Source: Streptomyces cynarae
GTDB taxonomy: Bacteria; Actinomycetota; Actinomycetes; Streptomycetales; Streptomycetaceae
DNA: 64,000 bases
Reading direction: 5' to 3'
Assembly: GCF_025642135.1 (NCBI RefSeq)
Contig: NZ_CP106793.1
Location: forward strand, 8,524,001 to 8,588,000
Made by a program: the position numbers and the translations under genes. Below, in pieces: positions 49,831 through 58,513 of this stretch. The notes below the pieces were generated by a model, which was not told where the DNA came from, ran no database searches, and saw only the letters and a program-made list of their open reading frames with translations. Numbering within the stretch: position 1 is the stretch's first letter; each line of letters starts with the position of its first letter.

Positions 49831-50138
49831 GCACGCGTCAGCAGGTCCTGGTGCTCTACCTGGCCACCTCCGCTCTGGATTCCGAGACCGTGGGCTGGTC
49901 ACGGTACGACGGCACTGCACGCACCTCGCCGACGACCGGGGACGGCGACGAACCGCCGTACAAGTCGGGAGTGCATGCCCTGGAGGACGGCTGGAGGCTG
50001 TTCCAGGCCGCCCAGTTGATCCCGCCCTATCCGGGACACGAGTACGACGTGTCGTTTCTCAAGCATGAGTTCTTCTTCGAGAAGCTCGTGGAGGTGGACG
50101 CGGGAGACGGGACCGCGCGTACGGAGTCCTCCCGGTAG
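49827..50138 (+). CDS. Conserved hypothetical partner of the PhyH oxygenase
   Basis: A 103-residue soluble protein, starting at GTG 49827 after AAGGAGGTCGC and overlapping the oxygenase stop by four bases. Notable segments are QQVLVLYLATSALDSETVGWSRYDG, GVHALEDGWRLFQAAQLIPPYPGHEYDVSFLKHEFFFEKLVEV. The last, rich in aromatic residues, is the kind of conserved tail expected at an interface. I know no function. Strict coupling suggests a subunit, an activator or a substrate-binding accessory of the oxygenase. Confidence 0.75.
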   Translation: MSTRQQVLVLYLATSALDSETVGWSRYDGTARTSPTTGDGDEPPYKSGVHALEDGWRLFQAAQLIPPYPGHEYDVSFLKHEFFFEKLVEVDAGDGTARTESSR

Positions 50139-50243
50139 CCGCCGCGTTTCGTGCCATGACGACCGGGTGCGCCGCGGTTCCCGGCAGACACCGAGGCAGG
50201 CCGTGGTCGCGCGCAGGGGCGCGTTCCGTACGGCCGTACCCGA

Positions 50244-50283
50244 ATCGGTGCCGCGGTCACCCGGGCGTGACCGCGGCACCGAT
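50244..50283. terminator. Bidirectional 17-bp hairpin
   Basis: ATCGGTGCCGCGGTCAC (50244-50260) and its exact complement (50267-50283) enclose CCGGGC. It lies about 105 bases past both the PhyH operon and the convergent CGNR gene and can terminate both. Confidence 0.85.
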
Positions 50284-50391
50284 CAGCCGGCTGCTGCGCG
50301 GCCGGCGCGGTCGAAAGGTCCCTGTGGGCCGGGGTCCGGTCAGGCTCCACGGACCGCTGGTCGAACTCTGCCGGGCAATCGCGACGGCCGG

Positions 50392-51024
50392 TCAGGGCAC
50401 AGGGAGGTCAGCGGCCTTCTCGCGGTGGCGGCGGTGCCTGGCCGCCTTGGTGCTGTTGCCGCAGCGCTGCATCGAGCACCATTTCCGGGGCCTTCCCTGC
50501 TCGGCGTCGAGATAGAGCATCCTGCAGATCTGAGAGTCGCACTCGCGCAGCCTCTGTCGTCGTATCGGATCCGAGAGCAGCGTGATCAGGTCGCGGGCGA
50601 TCAGCGAGAGCAGCGCGGGAGTCGACAGCCCGGGACTGCTCGCTGCGGCGGTAAGGCCATAGGCGTCCGCCTGGAGCTGAGGGGCCGGCGGGTGCACCTG
50701 GGCCAGTTGGTTCAGGAGCCGCACCGACTCCTCCCGGGGGGCTTGGCGGTGGAGGTACCCGACCGTGACGTCGTATGCGCAGGCCCGCAGTTCGTGGAGG
50801 GCCGCGAGCAGCCCCGCCAGGTCTTCGCCGGGGTGAACGGCGAGCCCTACCCCGTCGCACCAGGCCCTGAGCCGGTCAATGTCACCCATCCGTTCGACCG
50901 GCGTGACCGGGCGGCGCCCGACCGTGGCGATGAGGTTCAACGACAGGGATCCGGCGTCGAAGCGGAGTTCGCGGAGTTGTGCCGTGACCCGAGTGCGTCG
51001 GCCGTCCTGTGCTCCTTCGACCAT
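50392..51024 (-). CDS. CGNR zinc-finger (ABATE-domain) regulator
   Basis: A 210-residue protein. The N-terminal ABATE domain starts with LRFDAGSLSLNLIATVG-like sequence. The C-terminal zinc finger shows CDSQICRMLYLDAEQGRPRKWCSMQRCGNSTKAARHRRHRE, with the four cysteines and CGN motif that define the family. These proteins are predicted stress-responsive regulators, often next to MFS exporters. Here a remnant of an MFS tail is divergent to it. A 7-bp inverted repeat lies in the common promoter. ATG 51024 was selected at the conserved start. Confidence 0.9.
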   Translation of the reverse strand: MVEGAQDGRRTRVTAQLRELRFDAGSLSLNLIATVGRRPVTPVERMGDIDRLRAWCDGVGLAVHPGEDLAGLLAALHELRACAYDVTVGYLHRQAPREESVRLLNQLAQVHPPAPQLQADAYGLTAAASSPGLSTPALLSLIARDLITLLSDPIRRQRLRECDSQICRMLYLDAEQGRPRKWCSMQRCGNSTKAARHRRHREKAADLPVP

Positions 51025-51032
51025 GCGGCTAT

Positions 51033-51054
51033 AGTAACCCTGTAAAAGGTTACT
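51033..51054. promoter_or_regulatory. Inverted repeat AGTAACC-N8-GGTTACT
   Basis: Perfect 7-bp arms with 8-bp spacing lie 9 bp upstream of the CGNR gene and cover the divergent promoter area, in locally AT-rich DNA. This is a likely autoregulatory operator for the CGNR protein or a promoter element. Confidence 0.6.
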
Positions 51055-51061
51055 AAGACGG

Positions 51062-51370
51062 GTGGAGTCGTGGATGCGCGTCGCCCTGCTCCCTGCTCTC
51101 TCTGGTCCACCGCGCGGGGGAGCGGTCTCGGAGTCCATGGTGACCATGGCCTTCGCGCGGCAGCAGACTCCGACTGCCCGCGGCACCTGGCATCCGTGGG
51201 CCCGGTCCCTGGCGACCGCCGTGCAGGGCAGGCTGCCGCACGCACTCCTCTTCCTCTGCGCAGCCGGTGTCGTCGCCGCGCTGATCCCGGCCACAGCCCT
51301 GGTACGCGCTCCGGAAACCCGCGGCAGGTCGGCGACAAGAGGCGCGGCCGCCCCAGTCGGCGAGCAGTGA
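51062..51370 (+). pseudogene. Remnant of an MFS transporter (last helix only)
   Basis: An open frame of up to 102 residues from GTG 51062. The first part has no recognisable structure. The last 45 residues (PHALLFLCAAGVVAALIPATALVRAPETRGR) look like the final helix and tail of an EmrB/QacA-type drug exporter. A full exporter would have about 14 helices, so most of it has been deleted. It sits divergent to the CGNR gene, where an exporter is common in relatives. An internal start at 51136 (MVTMAF) is also possible. It may not be translated. Confidence 0.45.
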
Positions 51371-51437
51371 GCGCTCCTGCCGGGGGCGGGACCCCAGCCC
51401 GATTCACGTCATGTCCCGTAGCGGAAAGGAACACGTC

Positions 51438-52370
51438 ATGCGCATAGCCGTAGTGGGGGCAGGCGGTGTCGGAGGCTACTTCGGCGCCCGGCTTGCCGCA
51501 GCGGGCCACGAAGTCACCTTCGTCGCCCGGGGCCGCCATCTGGAGGCCATACGGGAACGCGGACTACTGGTACGCAGCCCGCTCGGCGACCTCAAGGTCC
51601 CGGCGGCATCGGTGGTTGCCACCATCGCGGAACTGGAACCCGCCGATGTGGTCCTCGTCGCCGTGAAACTGTGGGACACCGAGGACGTCGCGGCCCAGCT
51701 GGGCGATGTCGTGGACGAAGGGACCCGCGTCATCTCCCTGCAGAACGGAGTCCGCAAAGACGCAGTACTGCGCCGGCACCTGCCGACGCGGGCCGTGTGG
51801 GGCGGCGCCTGCTACATCTCCGCAGTCATCGAGGAGCCGGGCATCGTCTCCCACCGCGGCGCCATGCAAAAGGTGGTGTTCGGCCCCTACGACGACATGG
51901 ACACCCCTCGCGCCCGCGACTTCCTCGACGCGTGCGTCTCCGCCGGCATCGAGGCAGAACTCAGCTCGGACATCGAACGGGTCATCTGGGAAAAATTCGT
52001 CTTCCTGGTGGGGCTCTCGGCGACGACCACCGCCGTACGTCAGCCCATAGGGGTGGTCCGCTCCGACGTTCACTGCCGGGAACTCCTGCGCGATGTGATG
52101 GCGGAGGCCGTGCAGGTCGGCCGTGCCGCCGGGGTGAGTCTCGATCCGAAGTTCGCCGACGAGCGGCTGGCGTTCTGTGACACCCTGCCGGCCGCGATGA
52201 CGTCCTCGATGCACAACGACCTGATGCAGGGGAACCGTCTGGAACTGCCCTGGCTCAGTGGCAGTGTCGTCACCCTGGGCCGCGAGTTCGGGATCGCCAC
52301 ACCGCGCAACCAGACGATCGCTGACGTCCTGGCCCCCTACGAACTGGGACGACCCGATCCGGACCGCTGA
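51438..52370 (+). CDS. 2-dehydropantoate 2-reductase-family protein
   Basis: A 310-residue ketopantoate-reductase-like enzyme. RIAVVGAGGVGGYFGARLAAAGHEVTFVARG binds NADP at GxGGxG, LVAVKLWDTEDVA and ISLQNGVRKDA follow, and IERVIWEKFVFLVGLSATTTAV carries the catalytic Lys (WEKF). The C-terminal part ends with PAAMTSSMHNDLMQGNRLELPWLSGSVV, typical of the family. ATG 51438 follows AAAGGA. It is monocistronic; whether it serves pantothenate synthesis or a paralogous ketone reductase role cannot be decided from sequence. Confidence 0.92.
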   Translation: MRIAVVGAGGVGGYFGARLAAAGHEVTFVARGRHLEAIRERGLLVRSPLGDLKVPAASVVATIAELEPADVVLVAVKLWDTEDVAAQLGDVVDEGTRVISLQNGVRKDAVLRRHLPTRAVWGGACYISAVIEEPGIVSHRGAMQKVVFGPYDDMDTPRARDFLDACVSAGIEAELSSDIERVIWEKFVFLVGLSATTTAVRQPIGVVRSDVHCRELLRDVMAEAVQVGRAAGVSLDPKFADERLAFCDTLPAAMTSSMHNDLMQGNRLELPWLSGSVVTLGREFGIATPRNQTIADVLAPYELGRPDPDR

Positions 52371-52520
52371 CCCGCACTGCTCGAGCAGTCGCTCCGGCGC
52401 CCACTGGGTCTGGTCAACCACTGACGCGCCATGGTCGGACGATGGAGCAGCCGCCGCCCGGCAGATGACTTCGTGCCCCCGGGCCCAGGCGGGGGCTGGG
52501 GGCCGGGGGAACGGAGTGGC

Positions 52521-55500
52521 TCAGCCGCGCAGCGTCGCGACCGGGCTGTTGTACGCCTCCGCCGTCAGCACCGGGTGCCGTGACGAGCAGGCTGCCGTCG
52601 GCCAGGACAGGCGGACCGTCCGGGACTCGCCGGGCAGCAGCCACAGGTAGTTGTCGCTGTACAGCGTCGGCAGCACACGGCGGCCGTGCGGGTCCTCCAG
52701 CAGCGAGAGCCGGACCATGGCGGCCACCGCCGAGCCCTGGTTGCGGATCACCGCCGTCAGCTCCTGGCGGTCACCGGAGGGCTTCTCGGCCGACACCCCG
52801 GTGATCGCGCCGGTCAGCCTCACCTGCTTCACCTTGTTCAGAGACCGCAGCGCGGCGGCCTCGCGGTAGCGCCAGTAGGTGTTCCTTGACAGCTCTCTGC
52901 CCCGGGAATCCTCCAGGGTCAGCCGCAGCAGGTGCAGGTCCGGAAGGTCATCGGTCCACCCGGCGGTGAACACCTCAGCGGTGGCGGCCCGTTCCACGTC
53001 CACCCGGGCCGTCCTGCTCTTGCCGAGTTCCCGGCCGGACAGGTCGTGGAGTCGGGCGGCGACGGTGGCGCCGCGCAGGTCGGCCGACGTGTGATTCACC
53101 GCGATGACCTGCCACTTCACCGGATCGGCCTGCACATGCAGCGGCTCACAGGCCGAACGGGCGCCGAAGTAGGTGCCGTTGACGTCGAAGTCGTAGTCGT
53201 ACGTCTGCCAGACCGTACTGTGCCAGGCCGGGTGGGACATCCACAGCATCAGACCGGAGGCGTTGTCCCACAGGTTGGCGTTCCACGCCTCGAACATGGC
53301 GCGCGTGTTCTCGTAGTTGACGAACTGCGCCTTGCGCGCGAAGTCGTCCAGGTCGCCGGACTCGCCCAGGCGGGCCGCGATGGCCGCCTTGTAGTTCTGC
53401 GGCGCCTGGTTCCCGTGCTCGCTCCAGTCGTGGTAGTACCACGCGCCCCGTATCGGCCACTCCGGCTCGTCGCCCGTCATGTTGCGGGTGCTCGCCGCGG
53501 TCGAGACGACGGGCATGCCGATCTCGGTGTGGAAGCCGAAGTCGCGGCTGCCGTACGTCATCGGGTCGAAGTACTTCTCCGGCTCCACCCAGCCGTAGGG
53601 GCCGCCGCCCGTGATGATGCCGCCCGCCGAGTTGTTCTGGTAGAGCACGCCGGGCACCTGCTGCTCCACCGCCTCGCGCATCCCCTTGTCGATGGCGGCC
53701 GGTGGGTTGCCCTCGTTCGCGCCGCACCAGACCACCACGCAGGGGTGGATGCGGTAGCGCAGTACGGTGTCGCGGGCGAGCGAGTTGAACGCCTCGTGGT
53801 CCGGCGGGTCCATGCCCCACGCGTTGGGGAAGTCGTTCCACACCAGGATGCCGTGCCGGTCGCAGGCGGCGAAGAACTCCTCCCGGTCGCTGCTGCCGAC
53901 CCAGTTGCGGATCATGGTGAAGTTCATGTCGCGGTGCATACGCACGGCCGCGTCCATGCGCTCCGCCGGCATCCGGCGCAGCAGTTCGTCCCAGCCCCAG
54001 TTGCCCCCGCGAGCCAGCACGCGCACGCCGTTGACGCTGATCTTCAGCGGGTCCGGCGTGTTCGACACGGACTTGACATCGGTCCACTGCTCGCCGTCGT
54101 CGGACACCTGGATCGTGTACGACTTCGGGTATGCGGTCTCCCAGACGACGGCGACGCGGTCGAACGCCCGCGAGGAGCCGAGGTCCACCTGTATCCACTG
54201 GTGGTCCTCGTAGGCGGAGGACCAGCGGGTGTTCGGGTCCCCGTCGGTGGCGTGCGACGCCGGGTGGTCGGACTCCTCCGTGGAGGCGGTGGCCTTCTGG
54301 TGGAGGGCGAGGTCGGTGCCGGGTTCACTGTGGTCGACGACAGAGAGCGACCACAGAGAGTTGCCCCAACTCGTGTTACGCAGACCACAGTTGAGACGGA
54401 CGTAGCGTGCGGTCCGCCGGTCGAAGTCCTCGACCTGGAGGCTGGCGTTGCCGTTGTTGAACGGCAGCGGTACCGCCCCGTTGTCCACCGACTTCACGTC
54501 GGTCCAGTCCGAGCCGTTCGGGGAGACCTGGATGATGAAGGTTTTCGCGTACGCCTGCTCCCAGGTGAGGTCGACCCGGTCGAAGGACTGGACGGAGCCG
54601 AGGTCGACACTGATCCACTGGTCGTCCTCGTAGACGGAGGACCAGCGGGTGCCGGAGTCACCGTCGGTGGCATTGGCCGCGCCGTTGCTGTCCTGATCGG
54701 TGCTGGACGCGTCGGCGTGGGCGTGCAGCGCGAGGTCGGTGCCCGGCCGGGTGCTGTCCCCTACGGACAGGGTCCACAGCGAGCAGCCCCAGGACGTGGC
54801 GCGGGTCAGACACCTGATGCGGACGTGCCGGGCCTGCTGCCGGTCGAAGGTCACGGTCTGCATGTAGGCATCGCCGGACGCGGTGAACGCGAGCGGCACG
54901 TCGTACTCGTAGCCGAACTGCCTGATGCCGAAGCGGGTGGTGCGCCGGTCGCTCTCCTGGCCGCCCACCGAGGCGGCGAACGTGAGGTCGTGCAGGTCGG
55001 CCTCGCCCAGACCGTTCGGCCACCACAGTCGGGGATCGCGCACCCTCAACTGCCGGAAGGCGTCCGGGGTGAAGACGACGTCCAAGCTCTCGCCTGCCTT
55101 CACGGTGACGGTCTTCGACGTCCGCACCTCGTCGAAGGCAGCCGTGACCGTCGCCTGGTGGTCGGCGGTGTCCGCGTTGCGGACAGGAACGACGATGGTC
55201 AGCTCGGCCACCGACACATCCGGCAGCGCGGGCAGCACGGTGTCCACGCGCGCGTCGCCGATGACGACGTGCCCGGTCGATCTCAGCCGGACGTGGTTCC
55301 AGATGCCCGCCGCGCGGTCACGCACAGCCGGCATCCAGTCCCAGCCCGAGGACGCCAGGTACGTGGGGGAGTTGAGGTTCATCTGCTGCGCGCCGGCGTC
55401 CACCCAGGACTCGCCCAGCGGACCCTTGTCACCGGGGCTGCCGGGGACCGGCATCGGCGTGATCTTCACCGCGAGCGCGTTCTCGCCGCTCTCGGTGAGC

Positions 55501-56618
55501 TGCCGGGTGACGTCGAAAGCGGCACGGGCGAACGGGTACGTCAGGTCGCCCACCTGTTTGCCGTTGAGCCACACGTCGGCCTTGTGGTTGACCCCGTCGA
55601 ACTCAAGCCAGAGGTGCCGGCCGACGCCGGTGCGCAGGCCGCGCGGCAGCTCGAAGTCCCGCTTGTACCACCAGGAGTGGCGCGACAACGCCTCCGGGAT
55701 GCGCATGTTGTTCAAGCCCGCCACCGGGTCGGGCAGCTTGCCCTGCTCCACGAGTGAGCCCAGCACCGTGCCGGGAACGGTCGCGGGCAGCCAGGTGCTG
55801 GTGTCGACGGACGTCTTCGACAGACCGGCGCCGTCTGCGCCGGCCCAGTCGTCCATGGTGAGCCGCCAGCCCGACTCCACGGGCACGGTCCCGTCGTCGG
55901 CGACCGTGAGCTCGGGTGCCTCGCCGTGTCGGGTGTCCCAGTCGGTCCAACCGGTGACCGAGGGGCGGTGGCCGTCGGCGGTGCCGTACACCTCGAAGCC
56001 GTTGAGGCCGAGGGGCAGCGGACTGGAGCGCTTCTGAGAGGTCATGCGCACCCATCGCGCGGACACCGGGCGGGGAAGCTGGATGTCGACGACGCCACCG
56101 GTTCCCGCCGTGGTGCTGTACACCGTGGTCCAGGACTTGTGGTCCACGGACGTCTCGACCAGGAAGACCAGGGAGAAGCTCGACTGGATCTCCTTGCCAG
56201 TGGTGCCGCTGTGCACATTGCCGGTGGTGGGCGGCGTGTACACCGGATCGGAGGCGTCCGCCTCGAAGGTCAGGCGGACCTGCGCGACTTCGCAGATCCC
56301 CTGCAGGTCGACGGCTATCCACTGCGGATCGCCGCCCTCGGCACGCCAGCCGCTGCCCCGGACACCGGGGGAGGAGAGGCGGTCGACCACGAAGGAGCCG
56401 GGGGTGGCGGCGTAGGCAGACGAAGAGACCGAGACCGGCCGGTAGAGCGCCAGCTCACCGGGGGTGGCGGCGGAGTTGACCGGCGCGCTGTCGGGTGCGG
56501 CAACGGCAGTCGCCACTGGGAGCACGGAGCTGAGGCCGAATCCGGCCAGCAGGCTGGTACCCGTGGTGACGATGGCCCGTCGCGACGGATGGCGCGACGG
56601 ATCCGACTGATCTGTCAT
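52521..56618 (-). CDS. Exported GH2-family glycosidase with inserted discoidin (F5/8C) domains
   Basis: A 1365-residue enzyme with a twin-arginine signal (SRRAIVTTGTSLLAGFG). A first F5/8C domain spans residues 55-212. GH2 sugar-binding and Ig-like domains fill about 230-580 (SWWYKRDFELPRG, RLWWPNGLGEADLH). The TIM barrel begins near residue 860 (VRVLARGGNWGWDELLRRM), with acid/base Glu969 in WCGANEGNPP and probable nucleophile Glu1032 in FHTEIGMPV. Between, at about 585-855, two further F5/8C-type repeats interrupt the catalytic scaffold. It resembles exo-beta-glucosaminidases and mannosidases of GH2. A LacI-type operator lies 65 bp upstream. Confidence 0.9.
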   Translation of the reverse strand: MTDQSDPSRHPSRRAIVTTGTSLLAGFGLSSVLPVATAVAAPDSAPVNSAATPGELALYRPVSVSSSAYAATPGSFVVDRLSSPGVRGSGWRAEGGDPQWIAVDLQGICEVAQVRLTFEADASDPVYTPPTTGNVHSGTTGKEIQSSFSLVFLVETSVDHKSWTTVYSTTAGTGGVVDIQLPRPVSARWVRMTSQKRSSPLPLGLNGFEVYGTADGHRPSVTGWTDWDTRHGEAPELTVADDGTVPVESGWRLTMDDWAGADGAGLSKTSVDTSTWLPATVPGTVLGSLVEQGKLPDPVAGLNNMRIPEALSRHSWWYKRDFELPRGLRTGVGRHLWLEFDGVNHKADVWLNGKQVGDLTYPFARAAFDVTRQLTESGENALAVKITPMPVPGSPGDKGPLGESWVDAGAQQMNLNSPTYLASSGWDWMPAVRDRAAGIWNHVRLRSTGHVVIGDARVDTVLPALPDVSVAELTIVVPVRNADTADHQATVTAAFDEVRTSKTVTVKAGESLDVVFTPDAFRQLRVRDPRLWWPNGLGEADLHDLTFAASVGGQESDRRTTRFGIRQFGYEYDVPLAFTASGDAYMQTVTFDRQQARHVRIRCLTRATSWGCSLWTLSVGDSTRPGTDLALHAHADASSTDQDSNGAANATDGDSGTRWSSVYEDDQWISVDLGSVQSFDRVDLTWEQAYAKTFIIQVSPNGSDWTDVKSVDNGAVPLPFNNGNASLQVEDFDRRTARYVRLNCGLRNTSWGNSLWSLSVVDHSEPGTDLALHQKATASTEESDHPASHATDGDPNTRWSSAYEDHQWIQVDLGSSRAFDRVAVVWETAYPKSYTIQVSDDGEQWTDVKSVSNTPDPLKISVNGVRVLARGGNWGWDELLRRMPAERMDAAVRMHRDMNFTMIRNWVGSSDREEFFAACDRHGILVWNDFPNAWGMDPPDHEAFNSLARDTVLRYRIHPCVVVWCGANEGNPPAAIDKGMREAVEQQVPGVLYQNNSAGGIITGGGPYGWVEPEKYFDPMTYGSRDFGFHTEIGMPVVSTAASTRNMTGDEPEWPIRGAWYYHDWSEHGNQAPQNYKAAIAARLGESGDLDDFARKAQFVNYENTRAMFEAWNANLWDNASGLMLWMSHPAWHSTVWQTYDYDFDVNGTYFGARSACEPLHVQADPVKWQVIAVNHTSADLRGATVAARLHDLSGRELGKSRTARVDVERAATAEVFTAGWTDDLPDLHLLRLTLEDSRGRELSRNTYWRYREAAALRSLNKVKQVRLTGAITGVSAEKPSGDRQELTAVIRNQGSAVAAMVRLSLLEDPHGRRVLPTLYSDNYLWLLPGESRTVRLSWPTAACSSRHPVLTAEAYNSPVATLRG

Positions 56619-57130
56619 GAGCGTGACGTCCCATCAAAAAGCGGTGCAGGCCGGAGCGACTCCGCGCCCGCCGCAGCAGGAATGACAACGTTGCCAAAGG
56701 CTGGGTTGCGCGGCGCCCCCTGTCAACCCCTGGGACGGGGATCGGTATGTGACCGCTTCCGCCGTCTGCCGCCAGGTTCCGGTGGACCGTGGCCATAGCG
56801 AATGAGGGAACCGTGCGGGCGGCGGGGCCCGGTCCGTCCGGGCGGCCCGGGACGTCCTGCGCCGGAATCGGGCACAGACCGACTGTGAAGAGTGCCCTCG
56901 CCGGGAACTCACCTCTGTGGGGACGGCAGGCAGAGATCTGCGACTCTGCGTGCCGCGGCCGTCATGCGGCTTATGGCCGCCAACCTTACGACGCTGCCCG
57001 CCAGGCGCAGGCGCAGATGCCGCTGGACCGCGACGAGGCGGAGCCGACGCCTGCCTCGACTCCGCCGGGCAGTTGCAGATGCGACTGGCGGCGAACGGCC
57101 TGCAACGCATCTTCCGGGGTGATCGGCGTC
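56619..57130. other. Intergenic region: GH2 promoter plus small uncertain frame
   Basis: The 512 bases hold the GH2 promoter and a LacI-type palindrome at 56683-56696 at the left. At the right is a 51-codon frame (56986-57141) listed separately with low confidence. Nothing else was recognised. Confidence 0.5.
56683..56696. promoter_or_regulatory. LacI-type operator TGACAACGTTGCCA
   Basis: The core CAACGTTG is a perfect palindrome and the flanks keep near-symmetry (TG-x-CAACGTTG-x-CA). This is the pattern bound by many actinobacterial LacI regulators. It lies 65 bp upstream of the GH2 start. Confidence 0.6.
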
Positions 57131-57141
57131 TTATGGGGCAT
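56986..57141 (-). CDS. Possible 51-residue protein downstream of CxxC copy B
   Basis: ATG 57141 overlaps the end of the copy-B gene by 11 bases. The frame reads MPHKTPITPEDALQAVRRQS and then HLQLPGGVEAG, with a high third-position GC. No homologue comes to mind, there is no ribosome site independent of the upstream gene, and the sequence after residue 30 is low in complexity. It has no counterpart beside copy A. Confidence 0.25.
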   Translation of the reverse strand: MPHKTPITPEDALQAVRRQSHLQLPGGVEAGVGSASSRSSGICACAWRAAS

Positions 57142-57319
57142 GGGGTGCGGAGCTGGGGCCGTCGTCCTCTCGGTCGGCGTGGGGCTGGCAGGTGGAGCAC
57201 AGTTCGTGCCGGCCCCGGGTGATCACACTGCCCCAGCCGTTGCACACTTCGCAGCCGAGGGCGGAAGCGGCGTCTGCGCGGGGGTTCGTGTCAGGAGCGG
57301 CGTTCGCTCCGTGGGTCAT
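57131..57319 (-). CDS. Small protein with two CxxC pairs, copy B
   Basis: A 62-residue paralogue of the gene at 7398-7610. ALGCEVCNGWGSVIT is identical, followed by RGRHELCSTCQPHADRED. The N-terminus (MTHGANAAPDTNPRADAAS) and tail differ. ATG 57319 is preceded by AGGAGAGCCGC exactly as in copy A. The upstream AT-rich region is shared as well. The strict conservation of the cysteines and of GWGSVIT points to a folded zinc-binding module. It lies between a glycosidase and a patatin gene, with no common neighbour between the copies. Confidence 0.75.
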   Translation of the reverse strand: MTHGANAAPDTNPRADAASALGCEVCNGWGSVITRGRHELCSTCQPHADREDDGPSSAPHAP

Positions 57320-57465
57320 GCGGCTCTCCTGGCCTCGAGCTGTCGGCGGTGGGTGCGCGTGTTTCCTACGCGATGCCCAGCTTATACCGTTTTCTGCCCG
57401 ATTGTGTCTGTTTTCACAGTTTTTATGACCGTCTATGTTGCGGCAAGAAGGGCGGCACCGCTGCG
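57320..57465 (-). promoter_or_regulatory. AT-rich promoter region of CxxC module copy B
   Basis: On the minus strand it contains GACGGTCATAAAAAC and AAAACGGTATAAGC at the same spacing as in copy A. Similarity to copy A continues to about the TTGCCGCAACATA block at its far end. The homology therefore includes regulatory DNA. Confidence 0.55.
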
Positions 57466-57620
57466 TATTCTCGGGTGTACGTACGGTGACCAGGCAGTGT
57501 CGGTGCTCACCCCCACGAGCGCGCTCGGGCGCACGGAAGCGAAGGGCGGAGCCTCATGCGGCACGAGCTCGACTTTCACGCGGCCGAGAAGAAATTGACG
57601 ACGCCCACTCCGACCTCACG

Positions 57621-58460
57621 TCACCCCTGCCAGAGGTCGGTCACCGAAGGGGACAGTGCACGCGCCTGAGCGTAGCCCGCGCGGGCGGCAGCCGATCGGC
57701 GTGTGTTGTCCGTCAGGTTGCGGCCCATGATGCGGCGCGCGGCACGGTCCGGGGACAGCAGGAAGACGCGCGCCCCGTTGTCGGACAGTTCCGCGGCCTG
57801 CTGTGCGGCGCTCGGATGTGGCCCAACCGCGCGGGGGACCGGCACGACCGCCAGCACCCGGCGGTACCCGCGCGCGAGCTGGAGGTTGGCGGTCGAGCGA
57901 CTGCCGCCGTCCATCCAGCGTCGGCCCGCTACGGTGACCGGCGGCCATACGACGGGCACGGCACAGCTCGCCGCCACCGCCTCGAGGAGTGTCACTCCGG
58001 AGTCCGAGTCGAACACCTCGGTCTGTCCGCTCCGGGCGTCGACCGCGGCGATCCGGAGTTCCCGCTCGGGCCAGTCGCGCACGTCGCCCAGGAGCGCGCC
58101 GACTGTATCGAAGACGTCCGACTCCGGGCCGGTCGGGGCGCGCAGCGCTGCCCGGGCGAGGCGTTCGATGGACCGCTGGGGATCGCGGGAGCCCAGCGCC
58201 GCCCAGAGGAAGCGCACCGTCTGGCGCGCTGTCACGGGCAGACGGACCGCGTCTGCTCCGGAGAGCTGGCGCTCGTACAAATCCGCAGCCGGGACACCGG
58301 AAAGGAGCCGGGATCCGAAGACGGCACCGGCGGACGTGCCGATCACGACGTCGGCGCCGGTGAGATCGATCCCCGCCTCAGTGAGCCCGGCGAGCACCCC
58401 GGTCAGCCAGGCCCCGCCCACCGGCCCGCCGCCTCCGAGCACGAGTGCGGTGTCGGACAC
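57621..58460 (-). CDS. Patatin-like phospholipase
   Basis: A 279-residue lipid acyl hydrolase. It starts with the oxyanion loop ALVLGGGGPVGGAWLTG, then the nucleophile Ser43 in GTSAG, and Asp184 in RRWMDGGSRS of the Ser-Asp dyad. GTG 58460 follows GGAGGGGGAGAC. Residues 145-180 include FDSDSGVTLLEAVAASCAVPVVWPPV, typical of patatins. It is divergent from a TetR gene, and the 137-bp interval holds two strong palindromes, so it is almost certainly repressed by that TetR. It probably hydrolyses phospholipids or other acyl esters; the cellular location is not clear. Confidence 0.9.
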   Translation of the reverse strand: MSDTALVLGGGGPVGGAWLTGVLAGLTEAGIDLTGADVVIGTSAGAVFGSRLLSGVPAADLYERQLSGADAVRLPVTARQTVRFLWAALGSRDPQRSIERLARAALRAPTGPESDVFDTVGALLGDVRDWPERELRIAAVDARSGQTEVFDSDSGVTLLEAVAASCAVPVVWPPVTVAGRRWMDGGSRSTANLQLARGYRRVLAVVPVPRAVGPHPSAAQQAAELSDNGARVFLLSPDRAARRIMGRNLTDNTRRSAAARAGYAQARALSPSVTDLWQG

Positions 58461-58513
58461 GTCTCCCCCTCCCACGTGAACGACCGCGGACACCACGTCC
58501 GCAGGAGACGAAG

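Noticed and set aside
52377..52388. Palindrome CTGCTCGAGCAG after the reductase gene as a terminator or operator
   Set aside because: It has no loop space for a hairpin and no promoter beside it, and a palindrome of this size may arise by chance in GC-rich DNA.
52932..55757. 941-codon plus-strand frame opposite the GH2 gene
   Set aside because: It is an antisense shadow rich in Val, Arg and His; the minus strand has both catalytic Glu motifs and discoidin repeats.
57557..57670. 37-codon frame MRHELDFHAAEKKL... with a nearby GGAG
   Set aside because: It overlaps the 3' end of the patatin gene on the other strand and the sequence degenerates after 15 residues. There is too little to support a gene.
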